Shown: positions 33,409-41,745 of the stretch, one piece after another | How the letters are laid out: the number at the start of each line of letters is the position of its first letter | How positions within the stretch are numbered: the stretch's first letter is position 1 | Source of the DNA: Chryseobacterium caseinilyticum | Lineage (GTDB): Bacteria; Bacteroidota; Bacteroidia; Flavobacteriales; Weeksellaceae | DNA: 64,000 nt | Direction of reading: 5' to 3' | Assembly (NCBI RefSeq): GCF_014837145.1 | Contig: NZ_JACYFS010000002.1 | Span: 124,001-188,000, forward strand | Made by a program: the position numbers and the translations under genes | Notes under the pieces: model-generated | What the model saw: the letters and a program-made list of their open reading frames with translations, nothing else | The model's database searches: none | What the model was told of the DNA's origin: nothing

Positions 33409-34246
33409 GGGCAAACAAAGGATAAATTGCCGGCAATGCCAATGTACAATGTGTTAAAGACGCCGGAAATTGCGTGGCACAAAACCCAAGAAAAATAGGA
33501 ACTACTGTTGGTGAATTTATACCCGATGCAATTGCAGCAGCATACACTGCATGAGGCTCTTTGGCAGTAACCGGAGCAAAAGTAGATGGAAAGAAGTATT
33601 GGAAGGAGCCGGAGAACGTGTAGTAAGAGAAGCATTAGAAGAGGGGGCGGAAAAAGCAGGTAAAGAAACTTTAGAAGCAGGCGCAAAACGCAGTACTGCT
33701 GAAGTCTTGGAGCAACTGGCAAAGAAGGAAGGTGGAGATATTGCGAGAGTTACTGATGGAGCTGTAGATGATATTGCTGGATTGGCTAATAAAAAGCCAT
33801 CATACAAAATTGGTGAAAGTGATGGAGGTCCGGGAACATGGGAAAATAGACATTCTCCTAAAAAAGGAGCAGATTATCAAAAGAAAACAACAGGTGCACC
33901 TGATGACACTGAATATGTTGTGAAAACAGATAAAATGAAAAGCGGTGAGAAGAAATTTGATGGTTATAACCCCCGAAATAATAGTGTGATTGATGCAAAA
34001 GATTGGGAAATGTCACAAAGTGGCCCACCCAAAGTTAAAGGATGGCCCCCTGATGGGGATTCTAAATTCGATCAGATGATGAGAAATAAAGAAGTTAAAA
34101 ATCTTCAGAAAGATGCACAGATTGCCGCATCAAAAGGATCCAATTTAGAATACCATGTACCTACTGAAGCAAAAAAGCAACAGCTTTTGGAAATGCTGGG
34201 TACAGATATTCCTGATAATTTTGATATTATTGTAACTCCAAAATAA
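33409..34246 (+). pseudogene. Orphan Tox-REase-5 C-terminal module (second variant, no PAAR front)
   Basis: From about 33409 the DNA matches the linker region of the effector at 30401-31927 but lacks the DUF4280 part and any own start, has an in-frame TGA where the live copy has a Gly codon (near 33551) and a small deletion after it. From 33551 a frame stays open to 34246 (231 residues): the Ala/Glu helix, then the nuclease part with FDGYNPRNN and VIDAKDW (the two acidic/Lys motifs). The last 80 residues differ from the live toxin (PPKVKGWPPDGDSKFDQMM, EYHVPTEAKKQQLLEMLG). It looks like a silent tip cassette, followed by its own immunity gene. Confidence 0.8.
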
Positions 34247-34253
34247 ATTAAAG

Positions 34254-34976
34254 ATGGAACATATTGTATTGAATTTTTCAATTAAGAAAAAAGAAATGAA
34301 TGCACGAGAATATATAGACTTTTGCAAAAAGATATTAATTTCATTGAAATCAATAGACGATGTATTTAAAAGTGCTAATACAATAGACCTAGAGAATCAC
34401 AATAGTTATTTTTTTAAAGAGGATTTATCTGATTTTACAACAGAAAATCTAAAACTGATCATAACGGAGCAAGAAGATATTGCATACAAGAATCCTGTTG
34501 CAGAAAATAAAGAATTAACCGAAGAATCAAAGTCTTGGATGGGTTATTTTTCAACTATATTCTTTGGAGGAAGTGACAATATTGAAAGTTATTCAGACGT
34601 TAGCTTATATATAGCACAAGGCAGTTATGAGAATACACCTGCAACTATAAAAATTGATTTTTCCAATGATCTTCAACATAAGTTATCCGAAGAATATGTT
34701 TTTAGATTAATAGAAGAATTAGCTAAGATAATTGATATAGAGTTTGCTAGTGCAACTTCAAGCCAATTTTTCATGAAAGTACGACGTAAAGGACAATACA
34801 GTATTGGTTGGATAAATTATATAACAAACAAAAATATCTCTTCTATGCTTATTTTGAATGAAAAACGGAAACACTTGGATAACGGAATAGTTTTCTCAAT
34901 TTCTGAACGTGATGTATTTGAAGCTGACAATAATGCATTGATAGAGCGTTCTATAAAAATAAGTGACTCATTATAA
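34254..34976 (+). CDS. Immunity protein for the second Tox-REase-5 module (Imm52-like)
   Basis: 240 residues, starting 7 bases after the orphan toxin module. It shares layout with the immunity protein at 31939-32679 (KKKEMNAREYIDFCKKILIS at the start; SKSWMGYFSTIFFGGSDN; SLYIAQGSYENTPATIKIDF; YSIGWINYITNKNISS; GIVFSISERDVFEADN), with roughly a quarter to a third of residues alike by eye. The specificity part must differ, in keeping with the different toxin tip. Intact, though its toxin seems silent. Confidence 0.7.
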   Translation: MEHIVLNFSIKKKEMNAREYIDFCKKILISLKSIDDVFKSANTIDLENHNSYFFKEDLSDFTTENLKLIITEQEDIAYKNPVAENKELTEESKSWMGYFSTIFFGGSDNIESYSDVSLYIAQGSYENTPATIKIDFSNDLQHKLSEEYVFRLIEELAKIIDIEFASATSSQFFMKVRRKGQYSIGWINYITNKNISSMLILNEKRKHLDNGIVFSISERDVFEADNNALIERSIKISDSL

Positions 34977-35019
34977 AAAAATGGGATTGAGTTAAGAGAT
35001 TTTTATGGAGTAAATAGAA

Positions 35020-35305
35020 AATAACAGAATCCTAAAGACATCGTTCATATAAAGGGTAATGCGCAAACCCAAACTCACGCGGAAGCTAATGCTGTTCAAA
35101 ATGCTATTATTAATGGTATTAATGGAAAGTCTCCAACTGCAGAAATGTGGGTTATGCATGTGGAAATATAATGGTGTTGGGTCATTAGCTAGAGAATTAC
35201 GTTCCAGCTTTAATTGTTTATCAAAACAATGTGACTAAAGGTATGGAAGCAGGTGATGTAAAAGAATTCCCTTGGTATACTGTGCCAGGAGATATTTATC
35301 CTTAA
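35020..35305 (+). pseudogene. Decayed MafB19-like deaminase toxin C-terminus
   Basis: Three overlapping frames together spell a zinc-dependent deaminase of the MafB19-like polymorphic-toxin family. One gives HIKGNAQTQTHAEANAVQNA with the HAE metal/catalytic motif, then GINGKSPTAEMWV. A shifted frame gives CGLCMWKYNG with the CxxC zinc pair and GVGSLARELR. A third gives PALIVYQNNVTKG and EFPWYTVPGDIYP up to the TAA at 35303-35305. At least two frameshifts separate them and no start is seen, so it is dead as read. Comparison is from memory of MafB19 sequences (GNSNTHAE, CGYC, LTVYEEATG, YWQPG). The next gene encodes a probable immunity protein. Confidence 0.7.
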
Positions 35306-35360
35306 AAATATTATATCTGGAAATTATAAAATCTTTAATAGAGAGAATAAGAGATAGAAT

Positions 35361-35759
35361 TTGAAATATGGTGACGAAATCCATTTACCTGCAAGTGTAC
35401 TAGATATTGAAAATCTTCAATCAGTATTTACAAAAATTTTTAAACTTGATCTACCAACTACATTTGCTAATATACTTAAGATTACAAATGGCAGTGATAA
35501 TAATGGTACAGTTATGTACTCTGCATCAAGAATATTAATATCTGGATACGATGACAGGTATATTGATGGGATCATAGAAGCTAATGAAGAGTGGCATACC
35601 AATACAGATTTTGCAAAATATGTTTTCTATGCTGATTCAGAGCAGTATTTATTTGTTCAAAATCTTCAAACCAAATTATTTAGTTTTCATCCTAGGGACA
35701 GATTTGAAACTACATTGTTTGAAACTACTGATGAAGAACTTTTTTTCAAGTCATATTAG
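35361..35759 (+). CDS. SMI1/KNR4-like (YrhA-type) immunity protein
   Basis: 132 residues from a TTG at 35361; no ATG fits before the conserved part. The pattern LPTTFANILKITNGSDNNGT, then SASRILISG, WHTNTDFAKYVFYADSEQYL and a closing KLFSFHPRDRFETTLFET is typical of small SUKH/SMI1-type proteins of the YrhA group, a common immunity superfamily with broad toxin range. It lies 56 bases behind the decayed deaminase. A terminator follows at 35826-35853. Confidence 0.65.
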   Translation: MKYGDEIHLPASVLDIENLQSVFTKIFKLDLPTTFANILKITNGSDNNGTVMYSASRILISGYDDRYIDGIIEANEEWHTNTDFAKYVFYADSEQYLFVQNLQTKLFSFHPRDRFETTLFETTDEELFFKSY

Positions 35760-35825
35760 AATGTGCTTTGGGAGAAGATGTAGAAAGCAAATATGTTTTT
35801 TAGTTAAAAGGAGCAAAAGAAAATT

Positions 35826-35853
35826 AAGGTAGGCTACGTCTTACCTTTTTTGT
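35826..35853 (+). terminator. Terminator after the SMI1-like immunity gene
   Basis: AAGGTAGG pairs with TCTTACCTT (one G-T) and leads into a T-run. Confidence 0.7.
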
Positions 35854-35869
35854 TTTATTGGCGAATCAA

Positions 35870-36300
35870 ATCTTCGAGCTCTTGATAAAACATTCGGGAC
35901 AGATTTTGTACAGACAAAAGATGCACTGGTAAATGGCATTAGTAATGTAGCAAATAATGCTTGAGAAAACAGGCTTTAATTATTCTCATGAAGTGGAAGT
36001 TTTAATAAAGAAAGGTAAAAAAGGTAAAATTGATGGATTAATTCAAAATGCAGATGGTACTTTTAAGATAATAGAACGTAAAGCGAGTGATTTGACAAAG
36101 GTTACAGATAAGACAATTAAGAGTTATATTGATGATGCTGCAAAATACAATGGTAAAGTGATGACTGAATCAGGTAAAGTTGTAAAATCAGATAAAGTAA
36201 TTTTACATGTGGAGAAAGCAGGAGAATTAAGTAAAGATTTCTTGATCATGCTACAAAAAAAGGAGTGGAGATATTACATGATATCTCTGGGATATTTTAA
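35870..36300 (+). pseudogene. Orphan PD-(D/E)XK-like nuclease toxin tip, frameshifted near its end
   Basis: A linker scrap (DKTFGTDFVQTKDALVNG) ends at a stop near 35964. An overlapping frame from 35957 encodes LEKTGFNYSHEVEVLIKKG, KGKIDGLIQNADGTFKIIERK: an Asp in a strand followed about 11 residues later by ExK, the signature of the PD-(D/E)XK nuclease fold. The frame as read goes on to 36325 with an odd end, whereas the neighbouring frame gives FLDHATKKGVEILHDISGIF and a TAA at 36298-36300, a more natural tail. One base seems to be missing near 36230-36240. No own start or delivery domain. The toxin family is not identified further. Confidence 0.55.
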
Positions 36301-36317
36301 AAAAAAAATTAATAATA

Positions 36318-36910
36318 ATGTTTAGAGTAGAATTTTCAAAATATAGCGACATAATGAATAAGATAATGGATGAACAAACTACACTGGAAGTTCATCTTTC
36401 TGCAGAATATAGTCAAAATGTACCAAAAAAATTCTCAGATATTACCCCAGAAGAGTGGGCAGAATACGATTTTGAAAATGGGACAGAATACAGTTTAAAT
36501 TATTATAGAAATAATAAGCCTTATTGTGAAGTATTAATCGATTCGATGACAATATCACTTTCTTATTATAATGATATTAATTTCTTAAAAAAAGACTTAA
36601 TGACGTGTTTTTCAAGGGAGATATGAAACAGGGAGAATTCGAATTTTATAGTAATGGAAAAGTTTTTTTTAAACAAATTACTTGGTATAGTGAATTAGCT
36701 AAAACTATATTATTCTATTCAAATAAAAAGAAAAATAATGTTTTTTTAGAAGAATGGACATTAGATGATGGAAAAAAAATGCTGATTGAACAATATGGAA
36801 ATGCTGATCTTAGTAAACATTGGTTTGACGCTCCTCAAAATTATTTGGACTATGAAAGGTTTCTAGATTACCAAAAAATGTTTGATGAACTACCAAGTCT
36901 TGAGTCATAA
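36318..36910 (+). pseudogene. Immunity gene split by a frameshift
   Basis: Two overlapping frames, 36318-36626 and 36605-36910, together resemble the intact protein at 36989-37612: EEWAEYDFENGTEYSLNYYR with NNKPYCEVLIDSMTISLSYY in the first (compare EDWSKYAYQNEKEYHLTVYL, NDKLYCYIDNSTMDI), and APQNYLDYERFLDYQKM in the second (compare PPKNYIDYEKLIDYKNI). The frame changes after a run of seven A at about 36589-36595. Both halves keep good coding character, so the damage is recent or a sequencing error. It stands where the immunity gene of the preceding nuclease tip would be. Confidence 0.65.
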
Positions 36911-36988
36911 ATATTATTTATGCAAACTTATCATATTTCTTTCAAAAGTTGTTATATCGATTTATGAGGCTTATAAATAAATAGGATT

Positions 36989-37612
36989 ATGTATTTATAC
37001 AAATTTTTACAGTACAATGACTTAGAAAAGAGTGTTTTATCTGAAGATGAAACTCTAGAAAACATAATGGACTTGGTGTTGGATGGAACACCAAACAAAG
37101 AAGAAAAAAAAGCCTTAATAACATCTGAAGATTGGTCAAAATATGCTTATCAAAATGAGAAAGAATATCATCTTACTGTTTATCTTAACGATAAATTGTA
37201 TTGTTATATAGATAATTCTACAATGGATATTAACATTGACTTTCTAACTTATAATCAGGGTGAAATATTTAAACACTTGACATTGGTTTATGATAAATAC
37301 AACATGGATATAGCTTTTGAAGAGGATAGGTATGAAAAATTTCAAGACGATGCATTATTTTTAAGTCAAATAAATAATTACTATGAAGATGATGAGAAAA
37401 AAGTTACAAACAAGTTAATTTTTAAGCTTGACGGAAGTGCTAATATTCTAAGCACGACATTTGATAAAAAAAATAAAAAAACTTCTACAGAAGCAAAAAA
37501 AACGAAAGCTAATGTGTCTCATAACTTTATATCACCACCAAAAAACTATATTGACTATGAAAAACTTATAGATTATAAAAATATTCTTAAACCAGAATAT
37601 TTAGATTTATAG
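36989..37612 (+). CDS. Putative immunity protein, intact relative of the split gene upstream
   Basis: 207 residues, no signal peptide. Domain reading: N-terminal helix (YLYKFLQYNDLEKSVLSEDE), an alpha/beta core (EDWSKYAYQNEKEYHLTVYL, YCYIDNSTMDINIDF), a charged middle and the tail FISPPKNYIDYEKLIDYKNI. No family name known to me. The tandem placement with its broken relative suggests stacking of immunity variants. Start ATG at 36989. Confidence 0.6.
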   Translation: MYLYKFLQYNDLEKSVLSEDETLENIMDLVLDGTPNKEEKKALITSEDWSKYAYQNEKEYHLTVYLNDKLYCYIDNSTMDINIDFLTYNQGEIFKHLTLVYDKYNMDIAFEEDRYEKFQDDALFLSQINNYYEDDEKKVTNKLIFKLDGSANILSTTFDKKNKKTSTEAKKTKANVSHNFISPPKNYIDYEKLIDYKNILKPEYLDL

Positions 37613-37695
37613 AGTGGATCAATAAGGAAGTTTTGCAAAATAATTTTTTGCGTAATTTTTAGATTTTTTTTAAAAAAATATTCTATTAGACGAGA

Positions 37696-38108
37696 ATGTA
37701 TAACACTATTCAACCCGAAGTAATTGCTGGTCTTGGTGAGAAGACAGAGTTTGTAGAGCAAAACTCACATCCAAAACAGTTTCTAAACTCCATATTAAAT
37801 TGGAAGATTGGCTGGGAGACGATTTGATGGAGTGTTAGCCGTGCTATTTAATTACGGAAAATTTGAAAGAAAATATAAAAAATCAAGCATTTACAGGATA
37901 CATGATTAAAGATGTAGAAATTTCAATGGCTGAGTATTTTTTTAATAATTATACTCTAGACAAACCAATTCCCAAATTTTACTGGCTTAAAATCAATGGA
38001 ATTGAAAATATGGATGACCTCTATATAAGATCTGAAAAAAAATTATTTTGTAGTGAAAGATTAATTAATTTTTTAACTAACAATTGTGTATCAAAATATT
38101 TAGAATAG
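37696..38108 (+). pseudogene. Immunity-type gene broken by frameshifts
   Basis: From ATG 37696: YNTIQPEVIAGLGEKTEFVE, then a shift to PKTVSKLHIKLEDWLGDDLM with a premature stop, then a third frame from about 37855 (LITENLKENIKNQAFTGYMI, IPKFYWLKINGIENMDDLYI, KKLFCSERLINFLTNN). Joined, this has the order PEV-GGLG, LHxxxxxWLGDDL, xWLKI-G, DDLYI, which I recall from a common family of small proteins in polymorphic-toxin loci (family number not remembered). The last part forms an open frame of 81 residues at 37863-38108. Confidence 0.6.
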
Positions 38109-38119
38109 AACCTCAAAGA

Positions 38120-38513
38120 AATGAATTTGATGACTTGTTAGATCAAATGATTGCAGAAAGTAAAAAAAGTATCGAACCGTTTAAAGTATCTCGGGCGAAC
38201 GCCAGGTAAAACAAGTAAAACTGGTGAAAAAGTTATTGAAGCAATGAAGAAGGAAGGTAAAATTAGGACAAAAAAGGGCGTACAACAATTTAAAGCTTCA
38301 GATGGGAAATGGTATGACATGAAATATGCTGATATGTCACATAAAAAAGACGCTGTCACTTGGTGGAATAAAACAGGACGAAAATATGGAGCAAAATCTG
38401 AAAAAGTTAGGAAGTGGATGTTAGATTCTAAAAATTACGATTTAGATCACAGATCAATAAATAGGTCAGCTGGTGCTAAACTTGGACAAGTACATTTACC
38501 TCCGAAAATTTAA
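38120..38513 (+). pseudogene. Orphan HNH/endonuclease VII-type toxin tip (GH-E family)
   Basis: The nuclease part lies in one frame up to 38513: LKYLGRTPGKTSKTGEKVIE, KEGKIRTKKGVQQFKASDGK, YADMSHKKDAVTWWN, KVRKWMLDSKNYDLDHRSIN, RSAGAKLGQVHLPP. This follows the GH-E group of HNH/Endo VII nucleases, with MSH standing for the GH pair and DLDH for the downstream acidic site. Upstream, a linker (EFDDLLDQMIAESKKSIEPF) is in another frame, so a frameshift and the missing delivery domain make it a silent module. No ATG in the coding frame; a TTG stands at 38151. Two TPR-protein genes follow. Confidence 0.65.
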
Positions 38514-38533
38514 TTATTAAAAAAAAAGAAGAA

Positions 38534-38965
38534 ATGGATCTACCTATAGAAATTCAAGACAAATTTGAAAAAATTGATAATCAAATTGAAGATTGTTTTG
38601 AAAATAATAATCACAGTGGAATTATTGAGTTAGAATTGCAAAAATGGAATTTGCTTCCATTACCTAAGGAAAAATATGATGAAAGTTTTTTTATAGCTCA
38701 TTCTTTAGCAAATGAATATATGGAAATTCAAGATCACAACAATTCAAAAAAATGGGCAGAAATATTATTTAGTTGTGATTTAGAGAGATTGGACGATGGT
38801 GAAAGGGAATTTGTCGCAGGAAAAGTTCATTTTGCCGCTGATAATTTAGAAAGAGCATTAGAGTATTTTAAAAGAGCTTACCAAAAATCTGAAGGAAGAG
38901 CATTCCCTGATGATAATCCTGCATATTTAGAGTTTTATAACAATCCAGATCAATATATTAAATAA
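38534..38965 (+). CDS. TPR-like protein, possible immunity protein
   Basis: 143 residues, all-helical. Repeats of TPR type are visible: SLANEYMEIQDHNNSKKWAE and GKVHFAADNLERALEYFKRA, the second with the classic small/large residue spacing. It begins 20 bases behind the nuclease tip and 11 bases before a second TPR protein. Paired TPR genes directly after a toxin module suggest a two-protein or duplicated immunity function, by position only. Confidence 0.6.
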   Translation: MDLPIEIQDKFEKIDNQIEDCFENNNHSGIIELELQKWNLLPLPKEKYDESFFIAHSLANEYMEIQDHNNSKKWAEILFSCDLERLDDGEREFVAGKVHFAADNLERALEYFKRAYQKSEGRAFPDDNPAYLEFYNNPDQYIK

Positions 38966-38976
38966 GTAGATTTATT

Positions 38977-39396
38977 ATGGAAGAATTATTTGACGAGTTA
39001 TTCAATTCGATTATGATTGATTTAGAAAAAGGTGATCAATTTGAAGAGCGAAAAGAGCATAATTTGGCAATTGTTAATTATCAAAATGGTATTGAAAAAC
39101 TCGTACCACCTAAAACTGATTGGGAAATTGCGTTACACTTGTATACTGCTCTAGCTGATGCTTATTTTAACTTAAAAGATTATATAAAAGCATCCTATAA
39201 TTATAATCAAGCATTGCAATGTCCCGAAGGAACAGCAAATGGTTATGTTTGGCTCGGCTATGGTCAGTCGCTTTTTGAATTAGGAATGACTGATAAAGCT
39301 AAAGATGCATTGATGAGTTCCTATATGTTGGAAGGAAATGAAATTTTTGACGACATTGATAAAAAATATTTTGAGCTTATAAAAAGTAGTATATAA
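38977..39396 (+). CDS. TPR-like protein, second of a pair
   Basis: 139 residues with three TPR-like helical hairpins: QFEERKEHNLAIVNYQNGIE, LADAYFNLKDYIKASYNYNQ and GYGQSLFELGMTDKAKDALM. Related in layout to the preceding protein, but not a close copy. Same orientation, 11 bases apart, so probably one transcript. Its length and lack of a signal peptide fit a cytoplasmic immunity protein against the nuclease tip upstream. Confidence 0.6.
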   Translation: MEELFDELFNSIMIDLEKGDQFEERKEHNLAIVNYQNGIEKLVPPKTDWEIALHLYTALADAYFNLKDYIKASYNYNQALQCPEGTANGYVWLGYGQSLFELGMTDKAKDALMSSYMLEGNEIFDDIDKKYFELIKSSI

Positions 39397-39489
39397 TAGT
39401 ACAAATGAAATATTTTTTAGTTAATATTATTAATCAAAAATATCATATTGTTTTAGTTTTAAGATAAACAACTGATTGTATTTTCTCGG

Positions 39490-39506
39490 TTTTTTATAAT
39501 TTTCAG
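39490..39506 (+). promoter_or_regulatory. Promoter-like element identical to that before the T6SS locus
   Basis: TTTTTTATAATTTTCAG, the same 17 bases as at 12991-13007, ends 8 bases before the start codon at 39515. If TAATTTTC is the -7 element, the transcript would be almost leaderless. Confidence 0.3.
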
Positions 39507-39514
39507 AAAAATTC

Positions 39515-40402
39515 ATGAGCATATCGAAATTTATATTTGGCGAAAATATACCTCTTCTTCAGGTGGGGAACTTTTCCCAATCTTATGTTTTAATTGTTGA
39601 AAATACCTTTGTGATGGGTAAAGACAACACTCCGATTTCTCTTTCAACGGTATCTCAAATTACAATAGAACAGGAATGGCAGGACGATCTGATCTACAAC
39701 AATATACTTGTAGAAAACCTTGAAGGGTACACAGAAAATGAAGTGATGAAGTCTTTTTTGGAGCAAACTTTAGCCCTTTCTGGAATCAGTCCTAAAATTC
39801 GGGTTAAGCGAAATTTAGACGGGAAAATACTATCTGTAGAAGATCAACATTTGTTGAAAAACGACTGGAATTCCTGGAAAGCCAATAAGCTTGAAATGGT
39901 TTTCACTGAACAAAAAGAACAGCAAAAATTTATCCGTAATTACGAAAATGGAATGGTAAATTTTGAGCAGAATTTTAAAAAAAACTTACAGTATCTTCTT
40001 CTTTTACCAGAAATCTACAGTATTATTTTTCCACCAAACCAGCATTTCACTTTTTTATGTAGCCAGTCCGAGTTGAATTCCAGACTCGTGGAAGGAATGG
40101 AATATCAATATCAACTGAAACTGGTAAAGCTTGACGAAGATGCCACAACAGTTTCTTTGGAACTTCATGCTGTACTTAACAACAAAGATGAAATCACTAA
40201 AAAATTCCTTAACAAGGTCTACTTATCTACTCAGGAATTTTCGCTGACTGACTTCGATTTCAAAATTGAAATAAAATATGTGTTTGAAAAACTGAACTCA
40301 AAAATAATTTCTGGAGAGCTGAAATTTATAGAAAAGTTACACGACCACCTTTCCTATTCTATCACGATGAATCTTAAAGAATCAATAGAATCTGTAATGT
40401 AA
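39515..40402 (+). CDS. Putative T6SS adaptor, third member of the family
   Basis: 295 residues, no signal peptide, soluble. Like the proteins at 24659-25612 and 29301-30128 it has an N-terminal strand region (VSQITIEQEWQDDLIYNNIL), the turn IRVKRNLDGKILSVEDQHLL, a Trp-containing helix (NDWNSWKANKLEMVF), a long helical part and a C-terminal sheet. It lies just before a VgrG 3' scrap and an Imm26-type gene, so a former spike-adaptor-toxin unit may have stood here. No conserved catalytic residues seen. Confidence 0.55.
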   Translation: MSISKFIFGENIPLLQVGNFSQSYVLIVENTFVMGKDNTPISLSTVSQITIEQEWQDDLIYNNILVENLEGYTENEVMKSFLEQTLALSGISPKIRVKRNLDGKILSVEDQHLLKNDWNSWKANKLEMVFTEQKEQQKFIRNYENGMVNFEQNFKKNLQYLLLLPEIYSIIFPPNQHFTFLCSQSELNSRLVEGMEYQYQLKLVKLDEDATTVSLELHAVLNNKDEITKKFLNKVYLSTQEFSLTDFDFKIEIKYVFEKLNSKIISGELKFIEKLHDHLSYSITMNLKESIESVM

Positions 40403-40448
40403 ATTTTGTCTTATAACATACAGCGAAGATTACATAGTTTGAGCCTTC

Positions 40449-40535
40449 TGTAGGAGGGATAAAAAGTGGCGGTGCAAATTCTATGTTGAAAATGGATAAT
40501 GCCTGAATATTACCCTTGAATGTGATAGCAACATT
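40449..40535 (+). pseudogene. Scrap of a vgrG gene (beta-helix part)
   Basis: About 90 bases match vgrG at 28980-29070, including GGCGGTGCAAATTCTATG and the following TTGAAAATGGATAATGCC; in this copy the next codon is a stop and the match then fades. It is the trace of a lost second VgrG or a recombination footprint. Confidence 0.75.
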
Positions 40536-40646
40536 CATGGAAAAAAATGGTGGAAAACCAAATTTAGAAAATGGAAGAAATGAAATAACAAAAGCAAAAT
40601 ATGACAAATACAAAAATCTGCATAATCCTTGTTAAATTTATAAAAA

Positions 40647-41291
40647 ATGAGTAAAAATATTAAAGTAGGCGACATCTTCGCAATAAAAATTGAGCAATCA
40701 GAACTATATTATTTTGGAAGAGTGGTGTTTGATGTTCAAGCACAATACGATAATAGTGGACAAGATAATAATTATTTGGATTGGTATAAAGATAGTGTTC
40801 TTGTTGAAACTTATAAGCATATTTCTGATTCACTAGACACAGAAAAATTTGAAACTGCAATAATCTCACAGTTTATTCCAAAGAAAGAGTTATTAAAACA
40901 GAATATAAAAATTGTTAAAAACTTAGAAGTTGACCCAACGAAGGTTTCTTTCCCTGAAACCTTAAAAAACCATGAAAACAATTCGTTATTTACAGTTGGT
41001 GAATTATCATTAAAAACAAATTTTTCAACAGATTATGCGTATGATAATATAAAGGTTTTTCCAACATTAGGAAAAGCATATTATCTGGAATTGGCAACTT
41101 TAGATTTTTCGGGTAGAAGAGATTTAATAGTTGACCAAAACGATATATTGGATAATTATTTCAAATTTTCAGATTTGAGGAGTTTGCCTGAAAAGAGAAT
41201 AGAGGTATATCAATCTATAGGAGAGAATCCCAATTTATCTTACTACGACTTAGCTTTGAAACACGGTTTTGACTTGCAAAGATTTTATTAA
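40647..41291 (+). CDS. Imm26-family immunity protein
   Basis: 214 residues. The N-terminus KVGDIFAIKIEQSELYYFGR followed by VVFDV is the Imm26 signature (a 'GDIFAIPLxDGxYxxGRV' strand pair). The remainder is alpha/beta without further landmarks (FTVGELSLKTNFSTDYAYDN, LRSLPEKRIEVYQSIGE). Imm26 proteins protect against nuclease or other polymorphic toxins. No recognisable toxin stands upstream; only the vgrG scrap and about 110 bases of non-coding DNA. Confidence 0.7.
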   Translation: MSKNIKVGDIFAIKIEQSELYYFGRVVFDVQAQYDNSGQDNNYLDWYKDSVLVETYKHISDSLDTEKFETAIISQFIPKKELLKQNIKIVKNLEVDPTKVSFPETLKNHENNSLFTVGELSLKTNFSTDYAYDNIKVFPTLGKAYYLELATLDFSGRRDLIVDQNDILDNYFKFSDLRSLPEKRIEVYQSIGENPNLSYYDLALKHGFDLQRFY

Positions 41292-41301
41292 TATTTATAA
41301 A

Positions 41302-41709
41302 ATGAATAATCAAAAAGAACTGTTAAAGAATATATTATGGAACTTTCAAGAAAAAAAATTTTTATCAGTCGAAAATTTCCTTATTGCCTTAAAGAATTAT
41401 AATGAAAAAATTACTGGTAAAACTTTTATAGAGAATTTACATAAAACTATTCTAAACGTTCCCATGGTTACTATTCAGTATGAATATTGGGACGAGGAAA
41501 TAAAAGATAGTATTGAGCCAGATTTTCTGTTAAAAGCAGATAATAATATTTATTTTACTACGGCTGAGTTACTATTTAAAATTCATAATGAAGTTTGTAC
41601 TAATTTAGAAAAAGAGGATCATCATTTTTTCGAAGGATTAGATTTATGGACAGGCGAAAATACAAATTATCCTAACATTCCATTATACTTTTTACAGCAA
41701 GGAAGTTAA
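41302..41709 (+). CDS. Small protein of immunity type, family unknown
   Basis: 135 residues from ATG 41302, 10 bases after the Imm26 gene. Helical N-terminus (NNQKELLKNILWNFQEKKFL), strands in the middle (PMVTIQYEYWDEEIKD) and the end TAELLFKIHNEVCTNLEKED, HHFFEGLDLWTGE, YPNIPLYFLQQGS. I believe I have seen proteins ending in HHFFEGL and P-YFLxQGS next to toxin genes, but cannot name a family. A strong terminator overlaps its stop codon. Confidence 0.55.
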   Translation: MNNQKELLKNILWNFQEKKFLSVENFLIALKNYNEKITGKTFIENLHKTILNVPMVTIQYEYWDEEIKDSIEPDFLLKADNNIYFTTAELLFKIHNEVCTNLEKEDHHFFEGLDLWTGENTNYPNIPLYFLQQGS

Positions 41710-41742
41710 AAATACGGTTCACAAAAAAGTGAACCGTATTTT
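41709..41742 (+). terminator. Strong terminator after the Imm26 pair
   Basis: A perfect 14-bp stem, AAAATACGGTTCAC and its complement, with an AAAAAA loop and TTTT at the end; it overlaps the stop codon of the preceding gene by one base. Confidence 0.9.
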
Positions 41743-41745
41743 GAT

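Noticed and set aside
36605..36910. An independent 101-residue gene
   Set aside because: It matches the C-terminal half of the intact protein at 36989-37612, and the preceding frame matches the N-terminal half, so it is one gene with a frameshift.
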